DNA of 64,000 bases, taken from positions 186,001 to 250,000 of the forward strand of contig CALHAI010000006.1 of the NCBI GenBank assembly GCA_937934295.1, read 5' to 3'. Position 1 is the first letter of the stretch, and every line of letters starts with the position of its first letter. Of this stretch, positions 47,672 through 54,700 are shown in pieces. A model generated the notes under the pieces. That model did no database searches, was not told the DNA's origin, and was given only the letters and a program-made list of their open reading frames with translations. Position numbers and translations under genes: made by a program. This DNA is from an uncultured Blastocatellia bacterium. Its GTDB lineage: Bacteria; Acidobacteriota; Blastocatellia; HR10.

Positions 47672-48775
47672 TTATCTCGGCCTCTTGTAAAACGGCGTGG
47701 GCACGACCTCCGCCTCGACCTCCCGCTCCCGCACGCGAATCTGGAATCTTGTCCCGACAGTCGTGTGCTCGATCGGCAGATAGGTCAAGCCGATGTTCTT
47801 CCGAAGGAAGGGTGCATAGCTGCCCGAGGTCACCTCCCCCACGATGCGACCCCGGATGAGGACGGGATACCCCGTGCGCGCCGGAGTGCGATCATGGACC
47901 TCGAAGCCGATGAGCTTACGTTGCACGCCCTCTTCCTTCTGCCGCCGTAAGGCGTCGCGCCCGATGAAGTCTCCTTTCTCCAACTTCACGATCCAACCCA
48001 GGTCGGCCTCCCACACCGTCGTCGTCTCATCCATGTCGTGGCCGTAGAGCAACATCCGCGCTTCTAATCGAAGAGTGTTTCGTGCCGCCAGGCCGCACGG
48101 TTTCAATCCCGCCGCCTGTCCGGCATCGAGCAACCGATTCCATACCCATTCGACCGAAGCCACTGGGACGTACAATTCGAAGCCATCCTCACCCGTATAT
48201 CCTGTGCGGGAGATCAAACAGGAGACGCCCGCCACTTCTCCGTGTTCGAACCAGTAGAAGCGAATGTGATCCAATTGCACATCAGTCAACGGTTGAAGGA
48301 TCTCGCTGGCCGCCGGACCCTGGAGCGCCAGTTGTGCCAGGTGATCGCTGATGTCATAGACCTCGGCCTCTTCCCCCTCCCGATGTTCCCGAATCCAGCG
48401 GGCATCCTTCTCCCGATTCGCCGCGTTGACGCAGAGCAGGAAATGGTCCTCGCGAAAGCGATAGACGGTGAGATCATCCACGAACGTCCCGCGCTCGGTC
48501 GTGAGCGCCGAGTACTGGACCTGATGATCGCGCAGGCGCGCGGCATCGTTGCAGGTCACTTTTTGAATGAGGGCCAGGGCATCTCGCCCACGAATCTCCA
48601 AACGCCCCATGTGGCTCACGTCGAAGAGGCCAGCGGCCATCCGCACGGCCAGATGTTCCTCGATCACTCCCGTGTACTGCAGCGGCATGAGCCAGCCGGC
48701 GAATTCCATGAAGCGCGCGCCCAAAGCTTCGTGCGTCGCATGCAACGGCGATCGCTTCGGTTGTGCGGCTACCAC
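47672..48775 (-). CDS. gcvT: Aminomethyltransferase (glycine cleavage T protein)
   Basis: 367 aa from the GTG at 48775, with GGGAG 8 nt upstream. 'SPLHATHEALGARFMEFAGWLMPLQYTGVIEEHLAVRMAAGLFDVSHMGRLEIRG' and 'CLISRTGYTGEDGFELYV' match T proteins; 'GLAARNTLRLEARMLLYGHDMDETTTVWEADLGW' and the C-terminal 'GEVTSGSYAPFLRKNIGLTYLP' also fit. It releases ammonia and makes methylene-tetrahydrofolate. No glycine riboswitch fits in the 61 bp that separate it from the mutase gene. Confidence 0.97.
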   Translation of the reverse strand: MVAAQPKRSPLHATHEALGARFMEFAGWLMPLQYTGVIEEHLAVRMAAGLFDVSHMGRLEIRGRDALALIQKVTCNDAARLRDHQVQYSALTTERGTFVDDLTVYRFREDHFLLCVNAANREKDARWIREHREGEEAEVYDISDHLAQLALQGPAASEILQPLTDVQLDHIRFYWFEHGEVAGVSCLISRTGYTGEDGFELYVPVASVEWVWNRLLDAGQAAGLKPCGLAARNTLRLEARMLLYGHDMDETTTVWEADLGWIVKLEKGDFIGRDALRRQKEEGVQRKLIGFEVHDRTPARTGYPVLIRGRIVGEVTSGSYAPFLRKNIGLTYLPIEHTTVGTRFQIRVREREVEAEVVPTPFYKRPR

Positions 48776-48836
48776 GTCATGATCTCCCTGCGCGTCCTCA
48801 GCGGATTTGGCAAGCTAGCATAGCCTCTCCCCATCG

Positions 48837-50054
48837 TCAAGCGCCGTACTTCAGGAGCTTCTGCGCGTGCGCCAGAAGCTGCGGCAAGCCCTCCACCAAG
48901 CGGAAACGCCCCAATCCACCGCGCATGAAGGCGCGTTCGCTGAACTCCGTCACGTCGTCCGATTGCAGGGGCTTCGCGTAGAGCAGATACGGGACCGGAT
49001 GCCAAGTGTGTCCCCGCAGGACCGACGGCGTGCTGTGATCTCCCGTGATGGCGACGACGTCCGGTCGCAACGCCAAGATCGTCGGGATGAGGATCTCGTC
49101 CACCCGCTCGAGCACGCGCACCTTGCCCTCGAAATCGCCATCCTCGCCACAACTGTCCGTCTTCTTCACATGCACGTAGAAGTAGTCGTAGCGCTCGAAG
49201 TTCTCGCGGAGCCGATCGGCGAGCGCGCTGAGATCCTCCTCCGGCGGCGTCTCGATGATTCGCATGCCGACCAATCGCGCCAGACCGCGATACATCGGGT
49301 ACGTGGCGATGGCTGCGGGTGTGAGGCGAAAGACGTCAAGCATTGAGGGGATCTCTGGTCGGCGCGAGAATCCGCGCAGCGTCACGCCATTGGCCGGACA
49401 CTGATCGGCCAAAAGCTCAAAGGCACGTTCCAAGAAACGACGCACGATGCGCGCCGTGCGTTCGGACGCTTGATCGCGCGCGTGGACGGGCTTGGGCTTC
49501 AAGCCAATGCGCTGCGGATCCGTATCCTCCAAGCCATCGCCCAACCCCTCACCCCGCAGGATCAACACGAAGCGATGCTCTTTCACGGGGCGGATGAGGA
49601 TCTCGACGCCCTCGATCTCGCGGATCTCCGCCTGCAGTCGCGCGCATAACTCGACGCAGCGCTCGGTAGGGATGCGCCCGGCTCGCCGATCCACGATCAC
49701 CCCCGCTCCATCGAGCGTGACGAAATTCCCGCGCGCGGCCACATCCCCCGGCTGCAACTCGAACCCGATGCCCAAGGCTTCAAGCACCCCACGCCCGATC
49801 TCCCATACGAGCGGATCGTAGCCGAAAATGGCCAGATGACCCGGCCCGCTTCCAGGCGTGATCCCCGGAGCGACCGGATCAGCCAGACCGCAGAGCGCGC
49901 GCCGCGCTAACTCATCCAGATTCGGCGTGCGCGCGGCCTCTAATTCCGACCGGCCCGTCTCATTCGGTAATCCCCCCAACCCGTCCAGGACAAGCTGCAC
50001 GATCTTCGTATCCGTCCTCGTCGCCAGTTGTCGCAGATATTCCAGCGAAAGCAT
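48837..50054 (-). CDS. apgM: Cofactor-independent phosphoglycerate mutase, archaeal type
   Basis: 405 aa from ATG 50054, directly after AAAGGAGGGGG. 'KIVQLVLDGLGGLPNE', 'ARTPNLDELARRALCGLADPVAPGITPGSGPGHLAIFGYDP' (Ser nucleophile region), 'GNFVTLDGAGVIVDRRAGRI', 'YDYFYVHVKKTDSCGEDGDFEGKVRVLERVD' and 'VAITGDHSTPS' match the ApgM alkaline-phosphatase-fold family with its metal-binding Asp/His residues. It interconverts 3- and 2-phosphoglycerate in glycolysis. The link to serine/glycine metabolism may explain its place before the glycine cleavage genes. Confidence 0.95.
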   Translation of the reverse strand: MLSLEYLRQLATRTDTKIVQLVLDGLGGLPNETGRSELEAARTPNLDELARRALCGLADPVAPGITPGSGPGHLAIFGYDPLVWEIGRGVLEALGIGFELQPGDVAARGNFVTLDGAGVIVDRRAGRIPTERCVELCARLQAEIREIEGVEILIRPVKEHRFVLILRGEGLGDGLEDTDPQRIGLKPKPVHARDQASERTARIVRRFLERAFELLADQCPANGVTLRGFSRRPEIPSMLDVFRLTPAAIATYPMYRGLARLVGMRIIETPPEEDLSALADRLRENFERYDYFYVHVKKTDSCGEDGDFEGKVRVLERVDEILIPTILALRPDVVAITGDHSTPSVLRGHTWHPVPYLLYAKPLQSDDVTEFSERAFMRGGLGRFRLVEGLPQLLAHAQKLLKYGA

Positions 50055-50065
50055 ACCCCCTCCTT

Positions 50066-51544
50066 TCACGCTCTCGGCCATTCGGCCTGAAGACGAGCCG
50101 CATGCGCGCGGAGCAATTCCCACGCGCGCCGCACATGCCGCTCGCTCGTCCGCACATTCCCAATGGCCAGCCGCAGCGCCAGTTGCCCGCGCACCCGCGT
50201 GTGCGAGAGGAAGCACTCGCCCGTCACATTGACGGCTTCCAGCAATGCCTCGTTGAAGCGATCCAGCTCGGCCTCCGACAAAGCCCATCCTCGCGGGCGC
50301 GCGCGGAAACAGACCGTGCTTAACGGCGTCGGCGCCAGACGCTCGAAATCGGGATCGGCATCCACCCAGGCGGCGAAGTGCTGCGCCAATCGGATGTGCT
50401 CGCGAATGCGCGCCGCCAATCCCTCTCGCCCGAAATACCGGATGACCATCCATAGCTTCAAAGCGCGAAACCGACGCCCGAGCTGCGGCCCGTAGTCCAT
50501 GAAGTTCCGCACTTCGTCCTCCTCCGTACGCAGGTATTCGGGCACCAGACTGAAGGCGCGCCGCAACACGTCCATGCGCCGACAGTAGAAAGCGCTCAGA
50601 TCGATCGGTGTGAAGAGCCACTTATGCGGATTGACGACGAGCGAATCCGCGCGCTCGCACCCCTCCAAGACGTGCCGGAACTCCGGCACGATCGCCGCCG
50701 CTCCGGCATACGCGGCATCCACGTGCAACCACAATCCGGAGCGCTCGCACACGCGCGCGATCTCCGCGACCGGATCGATGCTCGTCGTGGATGTTGTGCC
50801 CACGGTCGCCACCACGCAAAACGGTCGCCATCCGGCTGCGCGATCCTCCTCGATGGCGCGCTCCAGCGCCTTCACGTCCATGCGAAAGGCCTCGTCGGTC
50901 GGGATCTTCCGCACGCCCGCCTGCCCCAGGCCAAGCACGATCGCTCCTTTTTCGATGGAGGAATGCGCCTCTTCGGACGTATAGAGGCGGAGGCGCGGTA
51001 GCTCCGCTCGCCCGGCCAACCCCTCCTCGCGCACGCCCAGCCCCACCGCTTCGCGCGCCGCTGCCAACGCGCACAGGCTGGAGATCGAAGCCGTGTCGTA
51101 AATGATGCCTTCAAACTCCGGCGGTAGCCCGAGCATCTGCCGCAGCCAATCGAGCACGACCTGTTCCAACTCGGTGGCCGCTGGCGAGGTCTTCCACAGC
51201 ATCGCATTCACGTTCAACGCCGCCGCGAGCAGCTCGCCGAGAATCCCCGGCCCCGATCCTGTGATCGCGAAATAGGCCATGAACCCCGGATGATTCCAAT
51301 GCGTGATCCCCGGCAGTACGATCCGCTCGAAATCGCGCAGGATCGCCTCAAAGGGCTCCCCCTCGACCGGCGGATGCGCCGGCAAGCGCTCTCGAATCTC
51401 CCCCGGCCGAACGCGCGCCAGGACGGGATAGCGTTCGATCTCGGCCAAGTAGTCGGCGATCCACTCCACCACCTGATGCCCGAACCGCCGAAATTCCTCC
51501 ACAGGCATATCCGAACGGGTGGTCTCAGCCATAGCGCGTTCCAT
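50066..51544 (-). CDS. PLP-dependent decarboxylase, aromatic-L-amino-acid-decarboxylase family
   Basis: 492 aa from ATG 51544; AGGAGGT stands almost against it, so the ATG four codons later (51532) is a fair alternative. 'MPVEEFRRFGHQVVEWIADYLAEIERYPVL', 'ITHWNHPGFMAYFAI', 'DTASISSLCALAAAREA', 'LYTSEEAHSSIEKGAIVLGLG', 'WLHVDAAYAGAA' and 'VNPHKWLFTPIDLSAFYCRR' (PLP lysine) match group II decarboxylases that act on tryptophan, tyrosine, dopa or phenylalanine. Substrate not assigned. Eleven bp before apgM, so it heads the unit that contains the glycine cleavage genes. Confidence 0.93.
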   Translation of the reverse strand: MERAMAETTRSDMPVEEFRRFGHQVVEWIADYLAEIERYPVLARVRPGEIRERLPAHPPVEGEPFEAILRDFERIVLPGITHWNHPGFMAYFAITGSGPGILGELLAAALNVNAMLWKTSPAATELEQVVLDWLRQMLGLPPEFEGIIYDTASISSLCALAAAREAVGLGVREEGLAGRAELPRLRLYTSEEAHSSIEKGAIVLGLGQAGVRKIPTDEAFRMDVKALERAIEEDRAAGWRPFCVVATVGTTSTTSIDPVAEIARVCERSGLWLHVDAAYAGAAAIVPEFRHVLEGCERADSLVVNPHKWLFTPIDLSAFYCRRMDVLRRAFSLVPEYLRTEEDEVRNFMDYGPQLGRRFRALKLWMVIRYFGREGLAARIREHIRLAQHFAAWVDADPDFERLAPTPLSTVCFRARPRGWALSEAELDRFNEALLEAVNVTGECFLSHTRVRGQLALRLAIGNVRTSERHVRRAWELLRAHAARLQAEWPRA

Positions 51545-51566
51545 ACCTCCTGACCCAAATAGCCGT

Positions 51567-51595
51567 AGTGTAGAACCGTTCGGAGAAAAGTTCAA
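51567..51595 (-). promoter_or_regulatory. Promoter of the decarboxylase/apgM/gcv unit
   Basis: TTGAAC (51590-51595), 17-bp spacer, TACACT (51567-51572). Initiation near 51560 would give a 15-nt leader before the ATG at 51544. Confidence 0.6.
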
Positions 51596-51601
51596 GGCGA
51601 C

Positions 51602-52020
51602 TCACATGAGCGATGCGCGCCACAAGACCAGGCGACAGGGCCGAATCTTGGTCACCACAGTGTCTTCAAGCGGCATGGCGCGATAGCCCGGATACTTCTC
51701 CCGGGGTCGAGCGAGCGCCCGCGCATGCTCTTGGCTCGAGGCCAGCAGCTCGGCCTCCCCCAGAACGAGCACATAACGCAATCGGCTCCAATCCTCATCG
51801 CATGCGTCAATCAGGAGAGCGACCCGGGGATTCGTGCGCGGGTTCTGCACGCGCCTCAAGCGCTCGGGAGCGACTCGTTTTGGCTTCGCATCACGGAATA
51901 GGACGCCTCTCCATCGAGGACGAAGCAGATGGGTGCAACGTGAGGCTCAGCGTCCGGACTCGCCGTCGCCAAGTGCGCCACACGCGCATTTCGGATCAGC
52001 TCTTCCGCCCACTGTTCCAT
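51602..52020 (-). pseudogene. Frameshifted PNPOx/F420-type oxidase gene (one base missing)
   Basis: Two frames together make one protein of about 139 aa. From ATG 52020 the first frame reads 'EQWAEELIRNARVAHLATASPDAEPHVAPICFVLDGEASYSV', a pyridoxamine-phosphate-oxidase/F420-type N-terminus. It runs into unrelated residues and stops at 51856. The other frame continues as 'KPKRVAPERLRRVQNPRTNPRVALLIDACDEDWSRLRYVLVLGEAELL' to 51602. The break is near 51887-51893; one added G there restores the typical 'DAKPKR' motif. Similar proteins belong to a group of probable F420 or flavin-binding reductases. It could be a real pseudogene or a sequence error. Confidence 0.75.
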
Positions 52021-52104
52021 ACGAAGAGAGCTGACCACATCGGCACCTACTCGACCACTTCGCGCGCATTGACAGCTCGCCGCTTTTACCTCACCATAAG
52101 CGCG

Positions 52105-53031
52105 ATGGTGGCGAGGGCGATCCTCTTCAATGCGGCCGGGCGCGTGCGCGCTGGATGGCGCGTGTCCGTGTTCTTCGCGCTCTTCCTCGCCTTCAGCCCT
52201 CTCGGAGGAGTACTTCTCGGCTTCGCCTCCGGTGTCCTCTGGACCGGCGACGCGTCTGGCACGCGATTGAGTGCCCTCGGTTTTCAACTGCTCGCCTATG
52301 GCCTGCTCATCGGTGCGACGCTTTTGGCCTCCGCCGTCTGCCTGCGCTGGCTTGATCGGCGCCCTTTCCGAAGTCTCGGCTATCAATGGCGCCGGCGCGG
52401 ATGGCGCGAGTATCTCGTCGGATTTGGCCTCGCCGCGCTGATGATCACGCTCATCGTCCTCATCGAGCTTCCTCTCGGTCACGTGAGCCTCCAGTGGGAG
52501 GGGCATTCTGCTGCGAAGACGGCCGGCGGAACGCTCCTCGCCTTCTTCTTCTTCAACGTGGCCGCGGCCTTCGAGGAATTCCTCTTCCGCGGGTATCCAC
52601 TTCAGACGCTCCTTCTGGATGCGCATCCGACGCTTGCCATGAGTGTCCCCTCAATTCTTTTCGGACTCGGGCATGCAGGGAATCCGAACGCATCGGCGCT
52701 GGGAGTCTTCAACACGATATTGGCCGGCGTCTGGCTCTCGATCGCGTACCTGAAGACGCGGCGACTATGGCTGCCGATCGGATTGCATGCCGGATGGAAC
52801 TTCACGATGAGCGCCATCTATGGCCTGACCGTGAGCGGCATTGAGGAGCGCATTGGGACGTCGTTCTTTCGCGCCGCGCAGACCGGCCCCACGTGGCTCA
52901 CTGGGGGGAGCTATGGTCCGGAGGGCGGCGTGTTGGTGACGGCCGTGTTGATCGGTGCGAGCCTCTGGCTCTGGCGCACGTCGCACATGTGCCCGCAGGA
53001 GGGGGTGTATCAAGCATCCATTCGGTCGTGA
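52105..53031 (+). CDS. CPBP-family intramembrane metalloprotease (Abi)
   Basis: 308 aa from ATG 52105. Eight or so membrane spans. The CPBP motifs are clear: 'NVAAAFEEFLFRGYPLQTLL' (EExxxR), 'SILFGLGHAGNPNA' (His), and 'LWLPIGLHAGWNFTMSAIYGL' (H...N). Members cleave CAAX-like or other membrane substrates; several act in envelope stress or bacteriocin immunity. TTGACA at 52069-52074 is a possible -35 box, but the -10 match is weak. It is divergent from the frameshifted oxidase gene. Confidence 0.9.
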   Translation: MVARAILFNAAGRVRAGWRVSVFFALFLAFSPLGGVLLGFASGVLWTGDASGTRLSALGFQLLAYGLLIGATLLASAVCLRWLDRRPFRSLGYQWRRRGWREYLVGFGLAALMITLIVLIELPLGHVSLQWEGHSAAKTAGGTLLAFFFFNVAAAFEEFLFRGYPLQTLLLDAHPTLAMSVPSILFGLGHAGNPNASALGVFNTILAGVWLSIAYLKTRRLWLPIGLHAGWNFTMSAIYGLTVSGIEERIGTSFFRAAQTGPTWLTGGSYGPEGGVLVTAVLIGASLWLWRTSHMCPQEGVYQASIRS

Positions 53032-53051
53032 TCCTCGCATTGGGCGATACA

Positions 53052-53080
53052 TTGAAAATCCCTGGTGAGGCCGTTATACT
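53052..53080 (+). promoter_or_regulatory. Promoter of the VKOR-DsbA gene
   Basis: TTGAAA (53052-53057), 17-bp spacer, TATACT (53075-53080). The start codon at 53089 follows the -10 box after 8 nt, so the transcript is expected to be leaderless. Confidence 0.75.
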
Positions 53081-53088
53081 CTGCCCCG

Positions 53089-54375
53089 ATGACGCGAGAG
53101 AAGCACCGATCGGCGTACTCGAATAAACCCGTCGCGCGAGCGGAGAAATCGCGCGACGCCGGGCTCGATGTGGGAGCGTTTCTGCGCTGCTATCGATGGA
53201 TTCGACGCGCGGCCGGCCTCGGATTGCTCTCGGCGCTCTATCTCACCTGGCACTACAAGCTCTTCCTCTCTGGAGCCGGCGACCAAGCATTGTGCAATGT
53301 GAGCGAGTTCATCAATTGCGATCGCGTGGCCGCATCTTCCTGGAGTCAGCTCTTCGGACTGCCCTTGGCCGTTTGGGGTGCTGGGGGGTATTTGGCCCTC
53401 ATCGTGCATACGACGCGCGTCTTGCGTCGCACGACGGGGGGGCGGGGAGAACGCCAGCTGACCGCGCCCTCGGACTATGCGCCCTCGACGCTGCTGCTCA
53501 TGGCCCCGTTTGTCATCGGATTGGCGATCTTGCCCGTGATCTCGCTTGCGCGCCTTCGCGCGTTGTGCCTTGGATGCGCCGTGAGTTGGATCGCCGATCT
53601 GGGACTGCTCATCTTCGGGATTCACCTTCTGCGACGCGCGCGCCTCGCCAAGGGGCGTGCGGCGCTCGTGCGCCCGCTGTGGCCTTCGGTCGCGCTCGCC
53701 GCTTTGCTCATCGTCCCCCTGAACTGGTACACTCGTCCTTCACCGCCACCGACTCCTGCAGAATCGAGGAGAGTGTTAGAAGAGAAGGCGCGTCCGGTTG
53801 CCGAGGCGACCGACGTGACCACCCCTGATCCGCTGAGTCCGACGTTTGGAAGCCCGGGAGCGCCGATCACGATCGTCTACTTCACCGACTTGCAATGTCC
53901 CTACTGCAAGCTGCAAACGGAAGCGCTCCGAGAACTCCTCGCGCGGCACCCGCGTCAGGTGCGCGTCATCTACCGACATTATCCGCTTGATCAATCGTGC
54001 AATCTCCGCCTGACGCGAACGGCCCATTCGTTTGCGTGTCTGCTGGCGCAGCTCGCCATTGATGCGCAGCGGCGGGGCGTCTTCGAGACCTGGTCTGCCG
54101 AGATCTGGCGCGCGCAAGAATCGCTCACACTGGACCGCATTCGCGAGATCGCGCGCCACTATGGGCTCGATCCCACAGGCGCGGCGCAAGACCCTGAGAT
54201 TCAACGGCAGCTCGCGCGGGATATTCTCCTTGCCGAACGCTCCGGCGTGGACTCCACTCCCACGCTCATCATTAATGGCCGCCTCATCCGCGGCTATCAG
54301 CCCCTCGAACGCTTGGAATCTTTCCTCGCCGCGTTGCTTCACTCCCCCTCTGGGTCAACGAGCCCGCGAAGATGA
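53089..54375 (+). CDS. VKOR-DsbA fusion, disulfide-bond forming membrane protein
   Basis: 428 aa from ATG 53089; there is no ribosome site, matching the leaderless promoter. The first half is a vitamin K epoxide reductase domain with four to five spans: loop cysteines in 'ALCNVSEFINCDRVAASSWSQLFGLPLAVWGAGGYLAL' and the CxxC 'LCLGCAVSW'. The second half is periplasmic thioredoxin/DsbA-like: 'GSPGAPITIVYFTDLQCPYCKLQTEAL' (CPYC) with cis-Pro 'VDSTPTLIINGRLIRG'. It oxidises cysteines of exported proteins and passes electrons to quinone, all in one polypeptide. Confidence 0.94.
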   Translation: MTREKHRSAYSNKPVARAEKSRDAGLDVGAFLRCYRWIRRAAGLGLLSALYLTWHYKLFLSGAGDQALCNVSEFINCDRVAASSWSQLFGLPLAVWGAGGYLALIVHTTRVLRRTTGGRGERQLTAPSDYAPSTLLLMAPFVIGLAILPVISLARLRALCLGCAVSWIADLGLLIFGIHLLRRARLAKGRAALVRPLWPSVALAALLIVPLNWYTRPSPPPTPAESRRVLEEKARPVAEATDVTTPDPLSPTFGSPGAPITIVYFTDLQCPYCKLQTEALRELLARHPRQVRVIYRHYPLDQSCNLRLTRTAHSFACLLAQLAIDAQRRGVFETWSAEIWRAQESLTLDRIREIARHYGLDPTGAAQDPEIQRQLARDILLAERSGVDSTPTLIINGRLIRGYQPLERLESFLAALLHSPSGSTSPRR

Positions 54376-54700
54376 ATGCCGAGGCGTCGGGCAGTCTCTG
54401 GCCGCTCAATGAGCCTCGGCCCACACGCGTTGGAAGCGCTCAAGGAACGGCTCGCCTGAGGCCTCGGCCACGGCGCTCGGCCAATGGCGAATATCAGGAC
54501 CAGACGAGCGATTCGCTCGAATTCCGCTGGCCGGGTTTGGACAGGGCAAGACTATCCTTCTGTGAGCGAAGCCCCGCACAGCCACCAATATGCCGTAGCA
54601 CGTCCGCGCGTCGCTCCGGGCCAGCGCCCAACGTTCCCTCTCTTGAGCCTCCGGGCTCGCTGTTCTCCCTTTGACCGGTTCCCAGCAGTCCCTCCTGGCG
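54376..54700. other. Intergenic region between convergent genes
   Basis: 325 bp with no supported gene. An 8-bp inverted repeat (GCCGAGGC at 54378-54385, GCCTCGGC at 54413-54420) starts 2 nt past the VKOR-DsbA stop and could mark its 3' end, although there is no T-run. A 60-codon frame on the minus strand (54406-54588) has no family resemblance and no ribosome site. Confidence 0.5.

Noticed and set aside
48776-48836. Glycine riboswitch before gcvT
   Set aside because: Only 61 bp separate gcvT from apgM, too short for the tandem aptamer, and no matching motif is seen.
54406-54588. 60-codon minus-strand ORF in the intergenic region
   Set aside because: No ribosome site, no family resemblance and no neighbour coupling.
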